Below are positions 8,381 to 14,854 of a stretch of 64,000 bases of DNA, in pieces. The stretch's first letter is position 1, and every line of letters begins with the position of its first letter. The notes under the pieces were generated by a model. The model searched no databases, was not told where the DNA came from, and saw only the letters and a program-made list of their open reading frames with translations. Source of the DNA: VRUE01 sp963699225 (GTDB lineage: Bacteria > Actinomycetota > Thermoleophilia > Solirubrobacterales > 70-9); NCBI GenBank assembly GCA_963699225.1, contig OY969423.1, positions 1,426,001-1,490,000 on the forward strand, given 5' to 3'. The position numbers and the translations under genes were made by a program.

Positions 8381-9190
8381 ATGCCGGTCCGTTCTCAGTC
8401 CGAAGTTGGATCCCTCCTGCGCCAGTGGCGCGAGCGCCGTCGCTTGACCCAGCTCGGACTCGCGCTCGACGCCGGAATCTCGGCACGCCATCTGAGCTTC
8501 GTGGAGACGGGCCGCTCGCTACCCGGCCGGGACATGCTGCTCCGGGTCTCGGAGCAGCTCGAGCTTCCCTATCGCGAGCAGAATCGACTCCTGCTGGCCG
8601 CAGGTCACGCGCCCGCCTATCCGGAGCGACCGTTTAACGATCCCGATCTGGCTCCGGTGCGAGATGCGCTGGACCTGATCCTGTCCGGCCACGAGCCGTA
8701 TCCGGCAGTCGCCGTAGATCGCGCCTGGAACATGGTCGCCGCCAACTCCGCCATGTTCGCCTTGACGGAGGCCGTTGAAATCGACCCCGCGTTGCTCGAA
8801 CCGCCGATAAACGTGATCCGGGTCGGGCTTCATCCCCGTGGCCTGGGCCCCCTGTTCGTCAACCTGGGCGACTGGCACGCGCATTGGATCAAGCGGCTCG
8901 AGAGCCAGTTGGCAGCGAGCGGCGACGAGCAACTCGCCGCCCTGATCGACGAGGTCGCGGGGTACCCCGTGCCCGAGCACGAAGTTGCCTCCGAGGGCGT
9001 CCCCGACGAGATGCTCGGCCCGGTCAGGGTGCGCACCCGGGACGGTGGCGAGCTCGCCTTCTTCGGCATGTTCGCGAGCTTCGACACCCCGTTCGAGGTG
9101 ACCACCTCAGAGCTGGCAGTCGAGCTGCTCTTCCCGGCCGATCGAACGACCGGCGAGACATTGCACAAGCGAGGACAGGGCTCCTCGTGA
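8381..9190 (+). CDS. XRE-family regulator with MmyB-like ligand domain
   Basis: 269 residues. The N terminus is a helix-turn-helix of the XRE type (LLRQWRERRRLTQLGLALDA, then ISARHLSFVETGRSLP, about 12-50). Residues 100-265 match the MmyB-like C-terminal domain (YPAVAVDRAWNMVAANSAMF, LTEAVEIDPALL, FPADRTTGETLH), a PAS-like pocket that binds small hydrophobic ligands in relatives. Such regulators usually control an adjacent reductase or transporter; here the following gene is a small membrane protein 34 bases downstream. A palindrome at 8325-8344 may be its operator. Confidence 0.92.
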   Translation: MPVRSQSEVGSLLRQWRERRRLTQLGLALDAGISARHLSFVETGRSLPGRDMLLRVSEQLELPYREQNRLLLAAGHAPAYPERPFNDPDLAPVRDALDLILSGHEPYPAVAVDRAWNMVAANSAMFALTEAVEIDPALLEPPINVIRVGLHPRGLGPLFVNLGDWHAHWIKRLESQLAASGDEQLAALIDEVAGYPVPEHEVASEGVPDEMLGPVRVRTRDGGELAFFGMFASFDTPFEVTTSELAVELLFPADRTTGETLHKRGQGSS

Positions 9191-9224
9191 ACCCCACCAA
9201 GAACACGAATCGAGGAGAGGCGGA

Positions 9225-9659
9225 ATGACCGAGAAGAAGCTCGGACCCGGGCAGCTGATCACCGGTGCAGGGGGCGTGCTGCTGATCGTCTCCCTGTTTC
9301 TGCCCTGGGCTGGAGCCGGAGGAACAAGCCAAACCGGATTCGAACTCTTGACCGTGGGCGATGTCTTCCTGCTGATCGTCGGCCTGGTCGCGATCGCAAC
9401 CGCCCTCACCTGGAAGCGCTACGGGCTCTTCCGCCCCGATCTGTCCATGAACGGGGCGGCCGACCTGCTGGGCGTGGTGGCGACCATCCTCCTCGCCTGG
9501 CTGATCATCTTCGACTTCCCATCCGGCGCCAGCCGAGAGGTCGGCGTCTTCCTGGCCTTGGTCGCAGCGATCGCGATCGCCTGCGGGGTCGGGGACTACA
9601 GCACGTTTCGGGGCGCGCCCCTGTTCCCTCGCATCGACGCCGGCAAGCGGCGCACGTAG
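9225..9659 (+). CDS. Four-TM membrane protein of unknown function
   Basis: 144 residues from ATG 9225 with a GAGGAG-rich ribosome site. Four hydrophobic segments are visible (about 10-29, 43-62, 78-97, 103-121) with FLPWAGAGG after the first, a pattern common in small actinobacterial membrane proteins. It follows the XRE regulator closely and may be its co-transcribed target. No catalytic residues are recognisable. Confidence 0.78.
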   Translation: MTEKKLGPGQLITGAGGVLLIVSLFLPWAGAGGTSQTGFELLTVGDVFLLIVGLVAIATALTWKRYGLFRPDLSMNGAADLLGVVATILLAWLIIFDFPSGASREVGVFLALVAAIAIACGVGDYSTFRGAPLFPRIDAGKRRT

Positions 9660-9749
9660 GCGACGACGTACTCAGCTCTAGCTCGAGAGCACTCAGGACG
9701 GGCCAACGTTGGCCCGTTCCGGGACGGCCGGCGCTCATATGCTCGGCTG

Positions 9750-11216
9750 ATGAGAATTTGGTCGAAGCGCACGGGAGTGGCGGCCGCCCTCGCCGCGTCA
9801 CTCCTCGGCCTCGTCCTGGTATTCATCGCCGGCCGCCCAGCCTCCGCGGTCGCGAACGTTTTGCCCGGCCCGGTTCTCATCCGCCAGTCGACCCTCGGGG
9901 CGGTTGCCGTACGCCCCGACGGCGCCATCGTCCTCGCCGGGCGCACCGTGGACTGCCCGCCCAACAGCCCCTTCTACTCGGAATGCCCCGGCCGCCGCAC
10001 CTACCTCGTCGAATTCGACCGCCACGGGCACCTCGTGCCCGGCTTCGGAAGCGAGCTGTCTACGCGGCGGCTGGGTGGAGTCTTTGCGCTTGCGATCGGG
10101 CCCGAAGGTGACGTCTTCCTGGCCGGAAAGGGGCACGAAGGATCCCACCTCGCCCGCTTCGATCATCACGGGCACCTCGATCCGAGCTTCGGCATCGGCG
10201 GTGTGGTCACGGTCAAGGAAGTTGGAGACAGGATTTTGCCCGCGATCGACGCCGTCTCGATCGAGCCCGACGGCGCCGTGGTCGCCGCCGGAATCGTCAG
10301 CACAGTGGAGGGCGGGCAGGAAGTCTTCCTGCTGCGCTTCAGACCGGACGGTAGCCTCGACCCGAGCTTCGGCACTGGCGGCGAGGTTCTCTCGCGGTCA
10401 ACCCTTGGCGGCCGGCTAGGTCCGAGCAAGGTGGAAGCGCTGGCCTTGACGGACGACGGCCGCATCGTAGTTGCCGGGAGTACCGAACACACGGAAAAGA
10501 CGAGATCCGCCCTGTTCGCCGCTCGCTACCTACACGACGGTCGAGCCGACCTGACCTTTAGCGGGGACGGTCAGAGCGCCATTGCCCCCTCGAAACGGGG
10601 GCGCACGTATACCGAAGGGCTTGCCGTCCTCCCCAGCGAAGAGGTAGTGCTGGCCGGGAGCGACAACACGCGTCCGGACCTTTTCTCGGGTTGCGTGCAA
10701 CCGGTGGTCGCCCACCTGCTCGGTGACGGCCGACCCGACCCGACCTTCGGCGGGCGGAATGGAGAGGAACCGGGAGTTCTCCGCGTCGGCTCACGCATCG
10801 GTGGCCCCTGCTGGGTCAGTGCCGCAAGCGTGCTCGGTGACGGCAGCGTCACCTTCGCGCTCTCCACAAAAGGAGATTCGCCCGTCTACCTCGACCGGCT
10901 CGCCCTCGATGGGACGCATGATCCGGGTTTCGCCAGCGCCCATTCGACCGCGCTCACACCATTGGCGAACGGTTTCCTCGTGCATTTCGAGCTCGCTGCT
11001 GGCGGTCAGGTCACCGGGGCAGAAGCCGTGAGACCAGGATGCCGACCCGTCTCCGGCGATACCACCACCCGCTTTCCGTGCCACTCAGTGCTTCTCGTCG
11101 CTCGCGATGCCGATGGGCGGCTGCGTCGCGGCTTCGGTCGTGATGGCATGGCAGTCCTGCGCCTGCCTCGCCGACTGTCAAGGCGGGCAGGAAGTATGAA
11201 ACCGCGAGATAGGTAA
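9750..11216 (+). CDS. Secreted delta-60 repeat protein
   Basis: 488 residues with an N-terminal signal peptide (AAALAASLLGLVLVFIAG, cleavage probably near ASA). The body is built from repeats of the delta-60 type: a beta hairpin with DGAIVLAGRT, DGAVVAAGIV or DGRIVVAGST, followed by RFxxDGxLDPSFGxGG units (LDPSFGIGGVV, LDPSFGTGGEV). Such arrays form a closed beta-propeller-like solenoid on secreted proteins of soil bacteria. The final repeat (LRRGFGRDGMAVL) is followed by a short basic tail. The specific role is unknown. Confidence 0.88.
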   Translation: MRIWSKRTGVAAALAASLLGLVLVFIAGRPASAVANVLPGPVLIRQSTLGAVAVRPDGAIVLAGRTVDCPPNSPFYSECPGRRTYLVEFDRHGHLVPGFGSELSTRRLGGVFALAIGPEGDVFLAGKGHEGSHLARFDHHGHLDPSFGIGGVVTVKEVGDRILPAIDAVSIEPDGAVVAAGIVSTVEGGQEVFLLRFRPDGSLDPSFGTGGEVLSRSTLGGRLGPSKVEALALTDDGRIVVAGSTEHTEKTRSALFAARYLHDGRADLTFSGDGQSAIAPSKRGRTYTEGLAVLPSEEVVLAGSDNTRPDLFSGCVQPVVAHLLGDGRPDPTFGGRNGEEPGVLRVGSRIGGPCWVSAASVLGDGSVTFALSTKGDSPVYLDRLALDGTHDPGFASAHSTALTPLANGFLVHFELAAGGQVTGAEAVRPGCRPVSGDTTTRFPCHSVLLVARDADGRLRRGFGRDGMAVLRLPRRLSRRAGSMKPRDR

Positions 11217-11242
11217 CGACGCCTGGCTCAAAAGCGTCGTGC

Positions 11243-11266
11243 TAACCTACAACCAGATGGTTGTAG
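11243..11266 (+). promoter_or_regulatory. ArsR operator over the start codon, possible leaderless promoter
   Basis: CTACAACC (11247-11254) and GGTTGTAG (11259-11266) form a perfect palindrome around AGAT, and the ATG at 11257 lies inside it. TAACCT at 11243-11248 is placed like a -10 box for a transcript that begins at or next to that ATG. The site probably lets the ArsR protein block its own leaderless promoter. The -10 assignment is weak; the palindrome is certain. Confidence 0.6.
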
Positions 11267-11613
11267 ATGAGAAACCGATCCACGACGACGAGGGGGCCAC
11301 CGACCTGCTGTTCGGGGCGCTGGCCGATCCGATCCGCCGCGACATCCTCCGCCGCGCCCACGAGGGCCGGCTCTCGGTCTCAGCCCTGGCCCGCGAACAC
11401 CCGATCAGCGTGACGGCGATGCAGAAGCATGTCGCCGTGCTGGAGCGGGCCAACCTGGTGAGCAAGCACCGAGTGGGGCGCGAGTCGATCGTCCACACCG
11501 AGACCGACGCCCTCGTACGCGCCCACACCGCACTCGATCGTCTCGAGGCGGACTGGCGTGGCCGGATCGAGCGGATGGAGCAGATCCTCGAAACCGACAA
11601 AGGAGACAACTGA
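11257..11613 (+). CDS. ArsR-family transcriptional regulator
   Basis: 118 residues from ATG 11257; a GTG at 11239 is possible but would place a palindrome inside the leader peptide. The winged helix is clear: LLFGALADPIRRDILRRA (helix 1), LSVSALAREHPISVTAMQKH (HTH) and LVSKHRVGRESIVHTE (wing). There are no paired cysteines for metal sensing, so this is a metal-independent ArsR of the kind found with SRPBCC partners. The TGA overlaps the ATG of the SRPBCC gene by one base, so they form one operon, probably autorepressed through the palindrome at 11247-11266. Confidence 0.92.
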   Translation: MVVDEKPIHDDEGATDLLFGALADPIRRDILRRAHEGRLSVSALAREHPISVTAMQKHVAVLERANLVSKHRVGRESIVHTETDALVRAHTALDRLEADWRGRIERMEQILETDKGDN

Positions 11614-12104
11614 TGCCCGTCACCAACGTAGACAAGGACATCGACGCCCTGACCTTGACGATCACGGCCGAGTTCGATGCCGATGCCGAGCGGCTCTGGG
11701 AGCTGTGGTCGGATCCTCGCCAGCTAGAGCGCTGGTGGAGCCCGCCATCCCATTCGTCGACCTTCGTCGAGCACGAGCTCACGGTCGGCGCTCGCACTAC
11801 TTACTTCATGACCGGCCCGGACGGTGAGAAACACCACGGCTGGTGGCGGATCGAGGAGGTCGAGCCGCCCCACCGGCTGCACATGAAGGACGACGCCGTC
11901 GACGACGAGGGCAAGCCGGATGACGGAGGCCCGACGGCGATGACGGTGACGATCGCCGAGGCCGACGGCACCGCGACGATGTCGGTCCAAGCCCACTTCG
12001 CTGACCGCGAGTCGATGGAACAGATGATCGAGATGGGGATGGAGCAAGGCATGACCGAAACGCTCAACCAGGTCGACCCCCTCCTCGGCGCCGCGAGGGC
12101 GTGA
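11613..12104 (+). CDS. SRPBCC (AHSA1-like) domain protein
   Basis: 163 residues forming a helix-grip START-like fold: ITAEFDADAERLWELWSDP and LERWWSPPS at the front, HHGWWRIEEVEPPHRL in the centre, and a C-terminal helix MEQMIEMGMEQGMTETLNQV. This family binds hydrophobic ligands in a deep cavity. ArsR-SRPBCC pairs are very common in actinobacteria and usually have one-operon autoregulation; the ligand is unknown. Confidence 0.9.
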   Translation: MPVTNVDKDIDALTLTITAEFDADAERLWELWSDPRQLERWWSPPSHSSTFVEHELTVGARTTYFMTGPDGEKHHGWWRIEEVEPPHRLHMKDDAVDDEGKPDDGGPTAMTVTIAEADGTATMSVQAHFADRESMEQMIEMGMEQGMTETLNQVDPLLGAARA

Positions 12105-12182
12105 GAAGGGGCCGGGCGAGAACGGCAGCCGAAACAGTCCCTTTGAAACGACGAAAACCCACATTTGCGGGGCTTTCACCCT

Positions 12183-12226
12183 ATAGCGGGGGCAGGATTC
12201 AAACCTGCGACCTTCGGATTATGAGC
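12183..12226 (-). repeat. Island attachment repeat, displaced tRNA-fMet 3' half
   Basis: The 44 bases match 17281-17324 with two G-to-A differences, one in the T-loop and one in the anticodon stem. No 5' half follows at 12227 onward, so this is not a functional tRNA gene. A degenerate copy of the tRNA terminator hairpin lies next to it at about 12150-12180. Confidence 0.88.
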
Positions 12227-12318
12227 TTGATCCGTTGGATCGGCTGGACTCGGTGAAGCTAGATTTCAAGCAGATTTCGCGAGATCGAACTACGTGGATA
12301 TCGGCTGTAGCTGTAGGG

Positions 12319-12341
12319 CACCTTGCCCCATTTCTTGCCCC
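12319..12341. repeat. Left-end short repeat, possible integrase arm site
   Basis: CACCTTGCCCCA, three bases, then CTTGCCCC, located 93 bases inside the left attachment repeat. The same arrangement occurs at 17186-17207 near the right end. Read on the minus strand both copies can encode WGKxWGKV, so they may instead be remnants of the same coding end. The rest of 12227-12375 shows nothing else recognisable. Confidence 0.5.
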
Positions 12342-12375
12342 AGAACTGTCTAGCTAGTCGGATTTGAGGTTGCAA

Positions 12376-12801
12376 CTATCGCGGCCTTGGCTTCCTCACT
12401 ACCGCCTCGATCTCGGACGCAACCTCTTCGACCTCTGCGTGCTCCCAAAAACGGAGGACAGTCCAGCCAGCGTCGCGCAAACTGCGGTCGGTATCACGGT
12501 CGCGTTCTCGGTTGGTTCTGAGCTTCGCTTCCCAGAACGCCCTATTCGCTTTCGGCATGGTGCCGTGGGTGGGGCATCCATGCCAGAAGCAACCATCAAT
12601 GAATACCGCAACACGCGCGCGGCGGAAGACGACATCAGCACGCCTCCGGCTTCCGGGAATGACCGCCTGGTGGACCCGGAACCTTAGGCCCTTTCGGTGC
12701 AGCCTCGACCGCACGGCTCGCTCGGGGCTGGTGTCGCGCGCGCCATTGCTTCTCATCCGGGCGCTCGCCTCAGGCGAGCTAGCCGCGACGGTTCTTGCCA
12801 T
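12376..12801 (-). CDS. vsr: Very short patch repair endonuclease
   Basis: 141 residues of the Vsr family, which nicks next to T:G mismatches arising by deamination of 5-methylcytosine. TSPERAVRSRLHRKGLRFRV is the N-terminal recognition helix, RRADVVF contains the catalytic aspartate (D56), and FIDGCFWHGCPTH (68-79) supplies zinc ligands and active-site histidines; FWEHAEVEEV closes the fold. It starts nine bases after the methyltransferase, the usual partner, so it probably protects that enzyme's own recognition site from mutation. A start at 12756 is also possible. It is the last gene of the island operon. Confidence 0.95.
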   Translation of the reverse strand: MARTVAASSPEASARMRSNGARDTSPERAVRSRLHRKGLRFRVHQAVIPGSRRRADVVFRRARVAVFIDGCFWHGCPTHGTMPKANRAFWEAKLRTNRERDRDTDRSLRDAGWTVLRFWEHAEVEEVASEIEAVVRKPRPR

Positions 12802-12810
12802 TCCCCGAGC

Positions 12811-14001
12811 TTACGCCGCTTGGAGCTCCGCCATTGCCTCCACGTGGGCGGCGACGGCCGTGCGGAACCCTGGAGCGAAGGTCTTGAGGCTTCCCTTATA
12901 GGTCCGCCCTAGGAATCCTGAGGCCGCACGGTGGCTGAGCGGCTGAAGGTCGTACCTGAGGAACTCCGATAGGGGACGGTACAACAGCGCCTTGGGCCAA
13001 GTGGTAACCCCCTCCGCCAGGTAGGCGCCGGACGAGTCGCCCCAGGCTGCGGTCGGCCATGGATCCCCCGCCTCCAGGCGGATGGACTCCCCACTCCATG
13101 ATCCGTTCTCAGCGAGCAGTCTCTCGCCCACCCACTGGGCAACGGGAACGCTCACTGCGTTTCCAACGAGGCGCCACCGGGGAGTCTTTCGCCGCTCGGC
13201 GTCGTCGACCGCGGGGAGGGTCCAGTTCGCTGGAAGGCCCTGGAGCCGCTCAGCATCCCTGATGTCCGGCGTGCCGATCGTGTCGGTCCCGGAGTTCCAC
13301 ACTCCGGGGGGTGAGGGAATTCCGACCGTCGAGCCGCCCTTCAGCGTCGGGACTGCCTCGACCGCCCAGCCGAGGCCGCGCAGGCCCTCCGTCCAGTAGA
13401 ACCCGCACCAGGCACCCTCCTCGAAGAGGACCTCCTTGGGCGCGACGCTCCGATCGAAGAGGGCGGCGCTGGGGTCGGAGGACTTCGACGCGAGAAGAAT
13501 CACACGCCGACGGCGGTGCGGGAGACCGAACGCGCGGGTGTCCACCACTCGATAAGCCCAGTGCCAGCCCCGCAAGGCCAGCTGTTCGACCAGGTACCTC
13601 ATGGCCTTGCCCTTTTCGAGGGAAAGCATGAAAGGCACATTCTCAAGAAATAGCCACTCGGGGCTCTCGCCAGCCCCATCGAGGAGGCGGAACACATGCT
13701 CCACCAAGCCTGACTGCGGGCCGGATATTCCGGCAGTCCTCCCGGCCTGGCTCAGATCTTGACACGGAAAGCCAGCACTCACGACCCGCACTGGTGGCAG
13801 ATCCTCGAGCGTCCTGATGTCACTGTGTAGCGAGGCCTCCGGAAACCGCTCCTGGAGCACCGCAGCCGCAGCCCGGTCGTACTCGCAAAGGAGTGCCGTA
13901 GAGAAGCCTGCCCGCTCGAGTCCACGCTCGATGCCTCCGATTCCGGCGAAGAGGCCTACGGCGAGTGGGCGAGATTCGTTGTCCCGCGTGGGTCCGAGCA
14001 C
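12811..14001 (-). CDS. DNA (cytosine-5) methyltransferase
   Basis: 396 residues from GTG 14001. Conserved motifs are all present: motif I LFAGIGGIERGLE (17-29), motif IV GFPCQDLSQAG with catalytic Cys80, motif VI ENV (120-122), motif VIII RRRRV (163-167) and motif X GNAV (280-283). The target-recognition region between VIII and X is short (about 110 residues). About 110 residues follow motif X (for example DLQPLSHRAASGFLGRTYKG), an unusual extension without recognised function. It transfers methyl groups from S-adenosylmethionine to cytosine in a short DNA site. It lies between the small gene at 14031 and vsr in the same operon. Confidence 0.96.
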   Translation of the reverse strand: MLGPTRDNESRPLAVGLFAGIGGIERGLERAGFSTALLCEYDRAAAAVLQERFPEASLHSDIRTLEDLPPVRVVSAGFPCQDLSQAGRTAGISGPQSGLVEHVFRLLDGAGESPEWLFLENVPFMLSLEKGKAMRYLVEQLALRGWHWAYRVVDTRAFGLPHRRRRVILLASKSSDPSAALFDRSVAPKEVLFEEGAWCGFYWTEGLRGLGWAVEAVPTLKGGSTVGIPSPPGVWNSGTDTIGTPDIRDAERLQGLPANWTLPAVDDAERRKTPRWRLVGNAVSVPVAQWVGERLLAENGSWSGESIRLEAGDPWPTAAWGDSSGAYLAEGVTTWPKALLYRPLSEFLRYDLQPLSHRAASGFLGRTYKGSLKTFAPGFRTAVAAHVEAMAELQAA

Positions 14002-14030
14002 AGGGGCATCATGTCGATTTAGGCGGATGC

Positions 14031-14459
14031 CTAGGGGGAAACGACTATCGCCTGGGGGTAATGCTCGAGCAGGGTCGCGGCATCGGACTCATCGTCCTCG
14101 GCGACCATGCCAACGATCCGCCACCCCTCATCGCCCTGAGCTGCAACGGCTGCGAAGGCTCCTCGAACTGCTGCGATCTTGCGCAGCGCCTCGATCGTCT
14201 TTGCGAGGTTCTTGGCCCTGTCTGTGTGCATCGCCAATAGCACCGGTCCACCCTGAGCCGCATCGGACTGTTTGAATCTGACGGATACATTGCCGGGCTT
14301 GCTGATGGTCGCGACGTAGACGTCCTCGGACTCCCTTCCGAGCTCCTCAGCAAGCAGATCCCGGACGCCGTTCCACTTGGTCGTGCTCGGCGCCGACGTG
14401 TTCACTTTCCTCGCCCGGGCTGCGAAATGCTGTGCAAATTCGGTATCCAAGCCAGCCAC
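14031..14459 (-). CDS. Small unknown protein of the island operon
   Basis: 142 residues from GTG 14459, with AGGAG six bases upstream, eight bases after the GIY-YIG stop. The sequence is alpha/beta and soluble: LAEELGRESEDVYVATISKP, NVSVRFKQSDAA, VLLAMHTDRAKNLAKTIEAL and WRIVGMVAEDDESDAATLLE. No catalytic motif or known family is recognised. Its place between nuclease and methyltransferase genes suggests a specificity or control role, but this is only context. Confidence 0.8.
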   Translation of the reverse strand: MAGLDTEFAQHFAARARKVNTSAPSTTKWNGVRDLLAEELGRESEDVYVATISKPGNVSVRFKQSDAAQGGPVLLAMHTDRAKNLAKTIEALRKIAAVRGAFAAVAAQGDEGWRIVGMVAEDDESDAATLLEHYPQAIVVSP

Positions 14460-14467
14460 TACAGCTC

Positions 14468-14854
14468 CTAACTCGCCGGGAGAATTCTCGGAAGGCGCTT
14501 GTTCTCAGCGGATCCTAGGTCGCGTCCGACCATCCCCTCAACCAGTTCCACCTGCCGCTTGTCTGTGTGGGGCTTCATGGGCAGCAACCAGACCCGTAGC
14601 CACCGATGTCGGCGGCTTCCATTTCGGTGATGCTCGCGCACCCTTCGGACGAGACCGCCGCGAATGCGAGGGCGGCACGCCGATCCGACGTACAGGACTT
14701 CGTCCGACTTAGTGCAAACGATGTAGACGCCGCAGGAAGCCTGCATATCGATGTCGAGCTCATCGATGAAAGACGGGCTCGGAAGGGGCCAAATGAGAAG
14801 GCCGCGCGCGTGCCGGCCGACGTCCTCATGCCGCGCGGGAGTCATCCGACTCAT
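14468..14854 (-). CDS. GIY-YIG nuclease
   Basis: 128 residues. The GIY-YIG elements are present as GVYIV (42-46) and YVGSA (55-59), followed by the arginine-rich helix RGGLVRRVREHH (65-76) and a C-terminal helix with glutamates (VELVEGMVG, E103 and E106) and an asparagine (N118), the usual catalytic and metal-binding positions. The start ATG overlaps the stop of the 662-residue protein by four bases (ATGA). GIY-YIG enzymes include homing endonucleases, UvrC-like repair nucleases and restriction enzymes such as Eco29kI and Hpy188I. With a methyltransferase in the same operon, a restriction role is plausible though the protein is short for it. Confidence 0.85.
   Translation of the reverse strand: MSRMTPARHEDVGRHARGLLIWPLPSPSFIDELDIDMQASCGVYIVCTKSDEVLYVGSACRPRIRGGLVRRVREHHRNGSRRHRWLRVWLLPMKPHTDKRQVELVEGMVGRDLGSAENKRLPRILPAS

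Noticed and set aside
12183..12226. A second tRNA-Met gene
   Set aside because: Only the 3' half is present; the following bases do not form a D-arm or acceptor 5' strand.
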